From: SFLA01 sp045595165
GTDB lineage: Bacteria; Bacillota; Clostridia; Oscillospirales; CAG-382
Length of the DNA stretch: 64,000 nt
Direction of reading: 5' to 3'
Assembly: GCA_045595165.1 (NCBI GenBank)
Contig: JAZNZY010000001.1
Coordinates: 1 to 64,000, forward strand
In this document: one piece after another, positions 24,599-32,488 of the stretch
How the letters are laid out: every line of letters starts with the position of its first letter
How positions within the stretch are numbered: the stretch's first letter is position 1
The notes under the pieces: generated by a model
Told to the model about the DNA's origin: nothing
Database searches by the model: none
Seen by the model: only the letters and a program-made list of their open reading frames with translations
Translations under genes and position numbers: made by a program

Positions 24599-26164
24599 AT
24601 GAAGATAAAAAAGCTTATTTCAGCTTTGCTGGTATCAGCGTTTATATGCGGAATCGTTCCCGCTGTGGAAGCGGACGCGGCAACCGTAACCTGGAACGCC
24701 AATAAGGTGAACGTGAATTCTTATCAATCCGAGGATGCCATACTCTTTACCGCGGATTTCGGCAAGGATACCATTCCCTTCGGCGCTTACAGCGATTATT
24801 CCTGGTGGCGTGTTATCGTGTGCGATTACGATTTTAACGCGGGCGTGTACAAGGTTATAAGCATAAACAACACCACGGGAAGCGGTATGTCCAAATGCGC
24901 CGTTATTCCCAAAAACGGTTTTGTTATTGCAGACTGCTATTCTTCCTCCTTTGACGGGCTGGTGAACGTGCATATCGGGGACGAAGCGTATCTGTATATG
25001 AACGGAAAAACCGCCAAGGTAACCTTCGGCGGAAAGGGAAGCGGTACTCCCCACACCCCCGAGGAAAAGGGATTTAAAATAAGCTCAAATCTTAATCATA
25101 TGGGTATAACCGCCGCAACAAAGGACGGATTTACCTTAAAGATAGATAACTACGATAAATCCGTGGGATATTACCTGGTTATAAACGATGCTTCCGTTTG
25201 TGATGACGGAAAGGTGATCCAATCTACCAAAAAGCTTACATCCGATACCTACGAAATTCCCGCAAGCGTGTTTAAAAAGTCCGATATGCTCACCGTTTCT
25301 CTGTGGGCAAAGAAGGGGGACGAATATTCATCCGTTATCCGCACCAAGATGGTAGTGTTCAGCGATACGGCGCTGGCAAGCCAGCTTACCGAAAAGACGG
25401 TGGTTGCCTTCGGCGACAGCCTTACCGCCTTCACGGGCTGGGTAAAGGGTATGCTTACCGTGATCGGAACCGACGTTATCAATTCCGGTGTGGGGGGCGA
25501 CACATCCCTGATGGGCAAAAACCGCTTTAAAAGGGACGTACTGGATAAAAACCCCGATATATGCATAATAAACTTCGGTATGAACGACCAGGCGGAGGTG
25601 GTTGCCACGGGCGAGCCCAACTACCCCCTGGAATCCTACAAGGCAAACATCAAATATTTTATAGAAGAACTGCAAAAGATAGGCTGCGAGGTAATTCTGG
25701 TAACACCTCATAATCCCCACAAGGCAGAAAATTACTATTCACCCGGTCAGTACGGCTTGGATTACACGGGTAAGCATCTGGACGCTTTCCGTCAGGCGGT
25801 AAGAGATATTGCGGCGGAATACGGCTGTAAGCTGGTGGATATCGCAAAGTTAAGCGAAAACGAGGATATGTCCAAGTTTACTATGCTGTATGACGGACTT
25901 CATTGCAGCGAGTACGGTCACAGCAAGTATCTGGAATGGATATCTGAGGCTCTTTTAGAGGATGCGCTTACTGCAGGCGATATGAATTCCGACGGCAAGG
26001 TGGACAACACGGATATAGATTCCCTTAAAGCCGCCCTGCTCGCTCCCACGGAGGAGGATATTTCCCCTATAGACTTTAACAGAAACGGCAGAGTGGACGC
26101 AAACGATTACCTTTACCTTAAACGCCATCTTGAAGGCGACGGTGAAATGCGATGGAAAAAGTAA
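24599..26164 (+). CDS. Secreted SGNH/GDSL hydrolase with C-terminal dockerin
   Basis: The 521-residue protein has a signal peptide (MKIKKLISALLVSAFICGIV..ADA), an N-terminal region of about 230 residues of unknown fold, and an SGNH esterase/lipase domain from about 265 (VVAFGDSLTAF with nucleophile Ser, NSGVGGDTS, IINFGMNDQ, and YDGLHCSEYGH supplying Asp and His). The last 60 residues are a type I dockerin with two calcium loops (DMNSDGKVDNTD and DFNRNGRVDAND). Such enzymes remove acyl groups from plant polysaccharides, and the dockerin would plug it into a cohesin scaffold. No scaffoldin is in this window. The ATG at 24599 follows AAGGAGA. radC starts 13 bases before its end. Confidence 0.88.
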   Translation: MKIKKLISALLVSAFICGIVPAVEADAATVTWNANKVNVNSYQSEDAILFTADFGKDTIPFGAYSDYSWWRVIVCDYDFNAGVYKVISINNTTGSGMSKCAVIPKNGFVIADCYSSSFDGLVNVHIGDEAYLYMNGKTAKVTFGGKGSGTPHTPEEKGFKISSNLNHMGITAATKDGFTLKIDNYDKSVGYYLVINDASVCDDGKVIQSTKKLTSDTYEIPASVFKKSDMLTVSLWAKKGDEYSSVIRTKMVVFSDTALASQLTEKTVVAFGDSLTAFTGWVKGMLTVIGTDVINSGVGGDTSLMGKNRFKRDVLDKNPDICIINFGMNDQAEVVATGEPNYPLESYKANIKYFIEELQKIGCEVILVTPHNPHKAENYYSPGQYGLDYTGKHLDAFRQAVRDIAAEYGCKLVDIAKLSENEDMSKFTMLYDGLHCSEYGHSKYLEWISEALLEDALTAGDMNSDGKVDNTDIDSLKAALLAPTEEDISPIDFNRNGRVDANDYLYLKRHLEGDGEMRWKK

Positions 26165-26877
26165 GCACCCCAAAAACGCAGGGCGTTTTCGGGGACCCCG
26201 CGAGTAAACCCGCCGCGGCGGCTGCAAAACCCGATCACTCGGGGCACAGAGAGCGTATCCGCGCCCGTGTTTACGGCGGCGAGCTTCCCTGCGGAACGGA
26301 CGATGAGCTGTTGGAGGTTTTGCTGTTTTACGCTATTCCCCGAGGGGACACCCGCCCTATGGCGGAGGAGCTGATAAACCGTTTCGGCTCTCTGCGGGGT
26401 GTGGCAAACGCAACAAAATCCCAGCTTATGTCGGTAAAGGGAATCGGCGAAAAAACGGCGATACTTATACAGACCGCCTGCCTGATGGCAAGAAAAACTC
26501 CCGTGCCCGAGGAAGCGGTGTATCTTAACACCTATGAAGAAAAGCGCGATTTCTTCTGCAATCTTTTGTCCTCGCTTCCCCACGAGGAGGTGTGGGCGGC
26601 ATCCCTTTCGGAAAAGGGACAGCTGCTGGATATAACCCGTCTTTCCCGCGGGACGAGGGCGGGAGCCAACTTTTCCCACCGCACACTTTTAAACGCGGTG
26701 CTTTCCTGCGGGGCGGCGGCGGTAATTCTTGCCCACAACCACCCCGATAGATCCGCCCGCCCTTCTGCCGACGATATTCTGACCACCCGCGCGGTTTCGG
26801 ATCTCCTTTCCAAAGTCGCCTGCAGGCTGGAGGAACACATCGTAGTCTGCGGAGATAGAATAATAACTGTAAGATAA
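26152..26877 (+). CDS. radC: RadC-family JAB1/MPN domain protein with repeat-derived N-terminus
   Basis: The 241-residue protein has a helix-hairpin-helix region (GHRERIRARV, VKGIGEKTA) and a C-terminal JAB1/MPN metal-binding fold (AHNHPDRSARPSADD), the RadC pattern. RadC proteins are no longer thought to act in radiation repair; their role is unclear. The ATG at 26152 overlaps the dockerin gene by 13 bases. Residues 5-17 (STPKTQGVFGDPA) are encoded by a CACCCC-type hairpin (26166-26200), so this part of the protein is derived from a repeat. RadC homologues usually start close to the GHRERIR motif, and no in-frame ATG exists nearer to it. A terminator follows. Confidence 0.88.
   Translation: MEKVSTPKTQGVFGDPASKPAAAAAKPDHSGHRERIRARVYGGELPCGTDDELLEVLLFYAIPRGDTRPMAEELINRFGSLRGVANATKSQLMSVKGIGEKTAILIQTACLMARKTPVPEEAVYLNTYEEKRDFFCNLLSSLPHEEVWAASLSEKGQLLDITRLSRGTRAGANFSHRTLLNAVLSCGAAAVILAHNHPDRSARPSADDILTTRAVSDLLSKVACRLEEHIVVCGDRIITVR
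26166..26200 (+). repeat. CACCCC-type hairpin element inside radC
   Basis: CACCCC, stem AAAACGC-AGG-GCGTTTT, GGGGACCCCG, all within the first 17 codons of radC and just past the stop codon of the dockerin gene. Confidence 0.75.
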
Positions 26878-26878
26878 G

Positions 26879-26906
26879 AAAAAGAGCAGATGTCTGCTCT
26901 TTTTTT
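26879..26906 (+). terminator. Terminator of radC
   Basis: AGAGCAGA-TG-TCTGCTCT followed by seven T. Confidence 0.88.
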
Positions 26907-27031
26907 AATGAGGAACGAGAAACGAGGAACGAGGAATTACGGAAGCTTTTTGCACGTTCGTGCAAAAAGCAACCATCATTCATCATTTAGCACTCGCTTT
27001 GCGAGTGCGTCGCATTCATCATTCCTCATTT
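26907..27031. repeat. Heptad-arm hairpin element, copy 6
   Basis: Left arm of ATGAGGA/ACGAGAA heptads, core GCTTTTTGCACG-TT-CGTGCAAAAAGC, side hairpin GCACTCGC-TTT-GCGAGTGC, right arm CATTCATCATTCCTCATT. It starts in the radC terminator T run and overlaps the stop codon of the U32 gene. Confidence 0.75.
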
Positions 27032-28972
27032 ATGGTATCCTCTCGTAAATTCCTTCGGCTTACCCGAAACCTCTTTCTCGTCCGTAATAACAAACAAGCG
27101 GTTATGGGAAACGTTTTTATCCAAAAGATAAGTGGGTACGGAATTGAAGATGAGATTGCGGTGGTTATATTCTCCCTGCACGGGGAAGCGGGCGCCCATA
27201 CGGTCGGTAAGGACGGCTTTGCATCCCTTTACACAGCCGGAAATGTTTTTGATAATACAGTTTTCCGTATGCATTAAAACCTGCCTGCCGTATACGGGAT
27301 ATTCGCCGATCTCCGTCTTAACCGCCTGCGGCGTGACCTCGGGTGAAACGCACACGCCGGAAAAGCCCATTTCCTCAAGCATTTTTGCGGTAAACGTGTT
27401 GGTAACGTTTAGGTTTCCGTCCCCGTAAACGGCAAAGCCGCGGCAAAGGGAAATATGCCCGATATTGGTTACGGTAACCCGCTTTACACCAAGCTTTTTC
27501 GCTTTTTCAAGGGCTTCCTTTACATCCCTCTCTTCCGAAGTAGTTATAACTCTGGGAAGCAGGAGGGATATTTTTGATACATCATAACGCTTTACGGTGT
27601 TTTCGTTAAACTTCCAAAGGGGTATATCTATACGCACAGCGTTATCGGGCACGTTAAATCCGTTTTCGGGGTTGTAGATACGGTATATATCCCCTTTTAC
27701 GGGAAGATATAAAAGGTCTTCTTTTTTAATATTCGGTGTTGCGTTGCTCTTGGCGGGGGAGTTTTTTAACAGTATCTCTTTTTTGAGCCCCTCCAGCGCT
27801 TTACGGCGCATATCGTTTACGGCGGAGGCGGTCATAAATATGCCTTCATCTGCGGTGACGGAAACAATCCCCGCCTTAAAGCCGCTTCCCCCCGTTTTGG
27901 AAAGACGGCGGACAAGCTCCGCTTCCTCCGTACCCTTGCCCGTGGCGGGAAGACAAGTGCCGAAGAGGGTAAAGGAATCCTCCCCGCAAAGGGCGGTAAC
28001 GCAAGCTTCACCGAGGGTAAAATAGCCGAATATATCTACACTTTTTTCTTTTAACGGCGGAATCTCCGCAACCGTTTCTCTGGTTAACGCTTTGTCCTCT
28101 TCCCTGCGGACGCCGAACATATTTTTCCCCTTTTTGGAAAGGTAGTACCCTGCGGAAAAGCCGCTGCGGGAAAAGATCTTTTGCAGATCCTCATACTCTT
28201 TTTCCGTGGCGGGACGGTGCTCGTCCATAAGCGTGCGGTAGGCTTTGGTTACGGAATACACGTATTCGGGAGATTTCATTCTGCCCTCTATTTTAAAGGA
28301 GGCAACTCCCATATCCAAAAGCTCATTTATATACTGTGCAAGGCACATATCCCTTAAAGAAAGGTGGTATCCGCCATCGTAGGGCAGACGGCAGGGCTGG
28401 GCGCATTCGCCCCGATTTCCGCTGCGCTTGCCGATGAAGGATGACATTAAGCATCCCCCGGATTGGCTTACGCAATACGCACCGTGGACAAATGCTTCTA
28501 TTTCCACCCCCGTGGAAACGCACTCCTTAATTTCCTCTCTGCTTGCTTCACGGGCGATAACTACCCGTTCCATTCCCATCTCCTTTGCCTTTAAAACACC
28601 GGAAGCGGAATGAACGCACATCTGGGTTGAGCCGTGGAGAGAAAGGCTTGGAAAGTGTTTTTTTATCTCACCCGCCAGACCGAGATCCTGAATAATTATC
28701 CCGTCGCACACCTTGTTTTCATAAAGAAAACGGGCGAATTCAAGGGCGGAATCAATTTCACGGTCCGTCACCAGGGTGTTTACGGTAACGTACAGCTTTT
28801 TGCCCCAAGAATGCACCTTTTCCGATGCAAGCAAAAGAGAATCGTTATCAAAATTGCCCGCAAAGGCACGGGCACCGAAAGAGGTGCCTGCCAGATATAC
28901 CGCATCTGCCCCTGCCGACAAAGCGGCATCAAGACAGGACATATTCCCTGCGGGAGAAAGTAATTCCGACAT
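27026..28972 (-). CDS. Peptidase U32 family protein (RlhA-like, with DUF3656)
   Basis: The 648-residue protein matches the U32 family: MSELLSPAGNMSCLDAALSAGADAVYLAG at the start, HGSTQMCVHS, and the conserved Cys cluster GAYCVSQSGGC..RGECAQPCR at about 165-195. A DUF3656 segment follows at about 350-430, and a second TIM-barrel-like part closes the protein. The E. coli homologue RlhA adds a hydroxyl to 23S rRNA C2501 and depends on iron and prephenate; the four cysteines probably hold an iron-sulfur cluster. It lies 20 bases downstream of the S-component gene in the same direction, with AGAGGTG as ribosome site, so it may belong to the cobalamin transcript. Confidence 0.88.
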   Translation of the reverse strand: MSELLSPAGNMSCLDAALSAGADAVYLAGTSFGARAFAGNFDNDSLLLASEKVHSWGKKLYVTVNTLVTDREIDSALEFARFLYENKVCDGIIIQDLGLAGEIKKHFPSLSLHGSTQMCVHSASGVLKAKEMGMERVVIAREASREEIKECVSTGVEIEAFVHGAYCVSQSGGCLMSSFIGKRSGNRGECAQPCRLPYDGGYHLSLRDMCLAQYINELLDMGVASFKIEGRMKSPEYVYSVTKAYRTLMDEHRPATEKEYEDLQKIFSRSGFSAGYYLSKKGKNMFGVRREEDKALTRETVAEIPPLKEKSVDIFGYFTLGEACVTALCGEDSFTLFGTCLPATGKGTEEAELVRRLSKTGGSGFKAGIVSVTADEGIFMTASAVNDMRRKALEGLKKEILLKNSPAKSNATPNIKKEDLLYLPVKGDIYRIYNPENGFNVPDNAVRIDIPLWKFNENTVKRYDVSKISLLLPRVITTSEERDVKEALEKAKKLGVKRVTVTNIGHISLCRGFAVYGDGNLNVTNTFTAKMLEEMGFSGVCVSPEVTPQAVKTEIGEYPVYGRQVLMHTENCIIKNISGCVKGCKAVLTDRMGARFPVQGEYNHRNLIFNSVPTYLLDKNVSHNRLFVITDEKEVSGKPKEFTRGYHK

Positions 28973-28992
28973 AAGGCACCTCTTAAAAATTT

Positions 28993-29547
28993 TTATTTTG
29001 CGTACATACGCTCAAGCTTTGTGAGCAGCAGTACCAAGGGCACTACCAAAAGTCCTGCGGCGAAATTACCTGCAAGATGGTAAATATCGAAGGTAAGCCC
29101 TGCGCTTATCCACACAAGAGTCTGTTTAAGATCAAATCCGCGGACAATCGCTTCCCACGGGGCGCAAAGCACGCCGAAGGAAAGCCCGTACAAGCCGTTC
29201 ACTATTGCCAAAACGGGATATCCCCACTTAGATGTGTATATCTTTTTGGGAATTAACATTCCCACACCCCAAAGGACAGCCCAAACGTAAAGATACATTA
29301 CCCACCACGTCCCGAATCCGTCGAAAATACCGCACAGTATTACAAAAATGTATATGGGTACCAATGCTCCCCATCTGTATACGGCGGTAAAGGCAAGTAT
29401 AAAAAGTCCCACGGGGTGAATGTTGGGCAGGAATTCCACCGCCTCCTTGGCGACGAACATCAAAGCCCCCAACATTGCGTACAATATGAGGCGGAATAAA
29501 AACAGCCTGCTTTTACTTTTCGGCTTTGAATTCATATTCGCCGCCAT
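28993..29547 (-). CDS. Putative cobalamin ECF transporter S component
   Basis: This 184-residue protein has about five to six hydrophobic helices and a basic N-terminus, the size and shape of an ECF substrate-binding (S) component: LILYAMLGALMFVAKEAVEFLPNIHPVGLFILAFTAVYR at the start and WWVMYLYVWAVLWGVGMLIPKK in the middle. S components share energising EcfA/A'/T subunits encoded elsewhere. The specificity call for B12 rests on context: the reading frame overlaps a DUF4430 lipoprotein gene by 35 bases, and a cobalamin riboswitch heads the transcript. The start could also be the ATG at 29535. Confidence 0.75.
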   Translation of the reverse strand: MAANMNSKPKSKSRLFLFRLILYAMLGALMFVAKEAVEFLPNIHPVGLFILAFTAVYRWGALVPIYIFVILCGIFDGFGTWWVMYLYVWAVLWGVGMLIPKKIYTSKWGYPVLAIVNGLYGLSFGVLCAPWEAIVRGFDLKQTLVWISAGLTFDIYHLAGNFAAGLLVVPLVLLLTKLERMYAK

Positions 29548-29926
29548 CGGTTATATTAATACCGTCAGCACCGGTCATAGCGTAGGAGCCGTTCTCGTAA
29601 AGAGCCCAGTACATACCGTGAGTTTCATAAACCAAGGTCATACCGTTTACTTCGGTAATATACAAGCCGTAATCGCCGAGAGTTCCGTCAATAAGGTCAA
29701 GATCTGCAAGAGCGTTACCCAGAGTATCCATATCCGTGTTGATGGTAAAGGTTACGGAATAATCCTCCGCGGTGACGGTAACCTTTATAGTGGTTTCACC
29801 CGTGCCGAGAGTGGTATCCTCGGTATAGGCGGCATCATCCCACAGTCCCTCGGGGACGGTCCTGCAGGAAGCAAGAGTAAATACGGCGAGTAACGCCAAA
29901 AGTGTTAAAAGTGTTGCTTTTTTCAT
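29513..29926 (-). CDS. DUF4430 lipoprotein, probable extracellular cobalamin-binding partner
   Basis: This 137-residue protein has a lipoprotein signal (LLTLLALLAVFTLAS-C, cysteine at about 21) and a single DUF4430 domain (VTFTINTDMDTLGNALADL, then MYWALYENGSYAMTGADG and GGEYEFKAEK at the end). DUF4430 is related to the C-terminal domain of transcobalamin-like proteins and is common beside cobalamin transporters in clostridia. TAGGAGA precedes the ATG by 7 bases. It is the first gene after the riboswitch and overlaps the S-component gene. It probably delivers cobalamin or a relative to the S component at the cell surface. Confidence 0.82.
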   Translation of the reverse strand: MKKATLLTLLALLAVFTLASCRTVPEGLWDDAAYTEDTTLGTGETTIKVTVTAEDYSVTFTINTDMDTLGNALADLDLIDGTLGDYGLYITEVNGMTLVYETHGMYWALYENGSYAMTGADGINITDGGEYEFKAEK

Positions 29927-29956
29927 TGTTTTTTCTCCTAAAAATAAATGTTTTTT

Positions 29957-29982
29957 TGGGGTCCCCGCAAAAGCGTTTTTCG
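29957..29982 (-). repeat. CACCCC-type hairpin element, truncated
   Basis: On the minus strand AAAAACGCTTTTGCGGGGACCCC, lacking the CACCCC side. It lies in the leader between the riboswitch and the DUF4430 gene. Confidence 0.5.
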
Positions 29983-30106
29983 TGATACGCCGCGTCTGTT
30001 GTTACGTAATCAAAAAACCTTTTGTGGGGGAATTCCGCGGAGAAAATCACATTTTCTCTTCTGTGTGTTCGGGGCACACATTGCCCAAGAGAAATGCGCA
30101 TTTTAC

Positions 30107-30232
30107 GGAAAGAAAAGTATTCCGGCTTTCACGGCAATGGCTGTTGCGTATGGATTTACACCATGCTTTCCTTTACGGCGAGGGACGGGTTTTCTACCTC
30201 CGCCCGCGCCACGGTAATTACACCGTTTTCCG
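30107..30232 (-). ncRNA. Cobalamin riboswitch
   Basis: On the minus strand the leader of the DUF4430/S-component transcript has, in order, GTAAAGGAAAGC, GGTGTAAATCC flanked by pairing bases (CAT..ATAC), GCAACAGCC, and the B12-box-like GAAAGCCGGAATAC. These match the conserved core of the cobalamin riboswitch family. A promoter ends at 30254 and the aptamer begins about 20 bases later. Downstream, TGTGTGCCCCGAACACACA and CTCTTGGG..AGAAGAG can form alternative stems and may act as the expression platform. No clear run-of-T terminator was seen, so whether control is transcriptional or translational is open. Confidence 0.82.
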
Positions 30233-30253
30233 CTTTTTTCTTTGGATAGGGTA

Positions 30254-30282
30254 ATTATACAACCGAAAAGAATAAAATGCAA
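30254..30282 (-). promoter_or_regulatory. Promoter of the cobalamin locus
   Basis: On the minus strand TTGCAT, 17 bases, TATAAT; transcription would start just before the riboswitch. Confidence 0.75.
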
Positions 30283-30336
30283 CAAGATTTTTAACACGGC
30301 TTTATTATATATATTGTAACAAATTTTAAAATTGTC

Positions 30337-30365
30337 TTGATAAATAGGAAAAAATGGAGTATAAT
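30337..30365 (+). promoter_or_regulatory. Promoter of gpmI
   Basis: TTGATA, 17-base spacer, TATAAT. The gpmI ATG is 349 bases downstream, so the MITE-like element at 30422-30697 would lie in the leader RNA. Confidence 0.75.
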
Positions 30366-30421
30366 CTTAGAGATAATGAAGAAGTCTGCACACAGATAGC
30401 GGCGAAAAAATAAAAACTGAT

Positions 30422-30697
30422 GGACACGAAGCATTTGGATGCAGAAGGAACTTTTACGAGCGGGATATGGCACCACAAAAATGCGTGGATTTTTGGGGAC
30501 CCCGTCGGGAGCTGTAGTCGACTACAGCAAGCGAAGTAAAAGTTTCTACAAAAACGCAAATTAAACAAATTTAAAGAAATCCGACAGGATTTCTACCTAA
30601 ACCATTACAGCGGACAGCCGAGGACGTCTGTCCCTACGGTTTTCGAAACATTTATGTGCATTTTGCGTTTTTGGGTCTGCGCCGAATGAGCGTGTCC
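30422..30697 (+). mobile_element. MITE-like element, copy 4, in the gpmI leader
   Basis: Ends GGACACGAAGCATTTGGATG and GCGCCGAATGAGCGTGTCC are imperfect inverted repeats. Inside are AGCTGTAGTC-GACTACAGC, AGAAATCCGACAGGATTTCT and a GTAGGG-type palindrome. A CACCCC-type hairpin (30471-30504) is inserted into the first stem, so this copy is larger than its sisters. The gpmI ribosome site begins within five bases of the right end. Confidence 0.75.
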
Positions 30698-30713
30698 CAA
30701 AAGGAGTATTATT

Positions 30714-32330
30714 ATGTCTAAAATCAAAACACCCGTAGTTACTATAGTTATGGACGGCGTAGGCCTTTGTCCCAGAACCGAGGGCAACGCTGTTGCCGCC
30801 GCAAGCACACCTACATTGGATATGCTTATGGCGAATTACCCCACCTTTTCTCTTAAGGCTCACGGAACGGCGGTAGGTCTTCCCTCCGATGACGATATGG
30901 GCAACAGCGAGGTTGGCCACAACGCACTGGGCGCAGGTCAGGTATTTGCTCAGGGCGCAAAGCTGGTTTCCTCCGCTATTGAGAGCGAAAAGCTGTTTAA
31001 CAGCGAAAGCTGGAAAAAGGTTGTTGCCAACGTAGGCGACACCGGTTCTGTACATTTTATCGGCTTGTTTTCCGACGGTAACGTGCATTCCCACATCGAC
31101 CACCTGAAGGCTATGATAGTTAGAGCCAAGGCGGACGGCGTTAAGAAGGTTCGTATACACATACTGCTTGACGGCCGCGACGTTGGCGAAACGTCCGCGC
31201 TTGAATACGTTGATCCCTTTGAAGCTTGGCTTAAAGACCTTTGCGGCGAAGGCTTCGATGCACGCATTGCATCCGGCGGCGGAAGAATGGTTATTACCAT
31301 GGACAGATACGAAGCAAACTGGTCTATGGTTGAAAAGGGCTGGCACACCCACGTGCTGGGCGAAGGAAGATATTTTGCATCCGCCCACGAGGCTGTTGTT
31401 ACCTACCGCGAGGAAACCGGCAAGATCGACCAGGATCTTCCTCCCTTCGTTATTGCCGAGGAAAATAAGCCTGTGGGAACTATCGAGGACGGGGACAGCG
31501 TAGTATTCTTTAACTTCCGCGGCGACAGAGCTATTGAAATTTCCAAGGCATTTGACGATAAGGATTTTGATAAATTCGACCGTGTGCGCGTGCCCAACGT
31601 AGTTTACGCAGGTATGCTGGAGTATGACGGCGACGCTCACGTTCCCTCGATGTATCTGGTTTCTCCTCCCGAAATTTCCAACACCATGGGTGAATACCTT
31701 GCTTCTCTGGGCGTTAACCAGTACGCGCTGAGCGAAACCCAGAAATACGGCCACGTTACCTATTTCTGGAACGGAAACAGAAGCGGAAAGTTTAACGAAG
31801 AGCTGGAAACCTACGTTGAGGTTCCCTCCGATGTGGTTCCCTTTGAGCAGCGCCCCTGGATGAAGTGCGCAGAGATCACCGATCTGCTGATCGAAGCTAT
31901 CGAGAGCGGAAAATACGGTTATCTCCGTGTAAACTTCGCCGACGGCGATATGGTTGGTCACACCGGCTCCTTTGCCGCTACCAAGATATCTATGGAAGCC
32001 CTGGACCTTTGCCTTGCACGTATTCTCAAGGCAGTTGACAAGGCGGGCGCGGTGGCTGTTATTACCGCAGACCACGGCAACGCCGACGAAATGTACGAAT
32101 ACAACAAGAAAAAGGGCGCAGTTTCTCTTAACGAGGACGGCACTCCCAAGGCAAAGACAAGCCATACTCTTAACCCCGTTCCCTGCATTATCTACGATAA
32201 CACCGGCAGAAACGACTATGAATGTGTAGAAGGTCAGTACGGCCTTGCAAACGTAGCCGCCACGGTTGTTACGTTGCTGGGCTTTGAGCCTAAAGATATG
32301 TGGGAAAGCTCGATGATAAAGATAAAATAA
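30714..32330 (+). CDS. gpmI: 2,3-bisphosphoglycerate-independent phosphoglycerate mutase
   Basis: This enzyme interconverts 3- and 2-phosphoglycerate in glycolysis and gluconeogenesis. The 538-residue length is slightly above the usual 505-515. The alkaline-phosphatase-type metal sites are visible: MDGVG near the N-terminus, the catalytic serine in MGNSEVGHNALGAG, HIHLLDGRDV, and ADGDMVGHTG plus ITADHGNADEM in the C-terminal half. AAAAGGAG precedes the ATG by 9 bases. Its promoter lies 350 bases upstream, behind a transcribed repeat element. A heptad repeat starts directly after the stop codon. Confidence 0.95.
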   Translation: MSKIKTPVVTIVMDGVGLCPRTEGNAVAAASTPTLDMLMANYPTFSLKAHGTAVGLPSDDDMGNSEVGHNALGAGQVFAQGAKLVSSAIESEKLFNSESWKKVVANVGDTGSVHFIGLFSDGNVHSHIDHLKAMIVRAKADGVKKVRIHILLDGRDVGETSALEYVDPFEAWLKDLCGEGFDARIASGGGRMVITMDRYEANWSMVEKGWHTHVLGEGRYFASAHEAVVTYREETGKIDQDLPPFVIAEENKPVGTIEDGDSVVFFNFRGDRAIEISKAFDDKDFDKFDRVRVPNVVYAGMLEYDGDAHVPSMYLVSPPEISNTMGEYLASLGVNQYALSETQKYGHVTYFWNGNRSGKFNEELETYVEVPSDVVPFEQRPWMKCAEITDLLIEAIESGKYGYLRVNFADGDMVGHTGSFAATKISMEALDLCLARILKAVDKAGAVAVITADHGNADEMYEYNKKKGAVSLNEDGTPKAKTSHTLNPVPCIIYDNTGRNDYECVEGQYGLANVAATVVTLLGFEPKDMWESSMIKIK

Positions 32331-32475
32331 CGATGAACGATAAACGATGAACGATGAACGAACCACCCCGCAAAACCGCAGGTTTTGTAGGGACCCCGGA
32401 ATGGAAACCTTTTTTCGCGTCTTTACGCGAAAAAAGCTACCGAAGTTCATAGTTCATAGTTCCCAGTTCATCGTT
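32331..32475. repeat. Heptad-arm hairpin element, copy 7, with nested CACCCC hairpin
   Basis: Left arm of ATGAACG heptads, a CACCCC..GGGACCCCG hairpin inserted at 32364-32398, core CCTTTTTTCGCG-TCTTTA-CGCGAAAAAAGC, right arm GTTCATAGTTCATAGTTC. Both arms are of the AAC type. Confidence 0.75.
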
Positions 32476-32488
32476 TGAGAGATAAACT

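Noticed and set aside
30597..32450. 617-codon open frame on the minus strand opposite gpmI
   Set aside because: gpmI on the other strand is a certain enzyme gene; the antisense frame runs into repeat elements at both ends and has no ribosome site.
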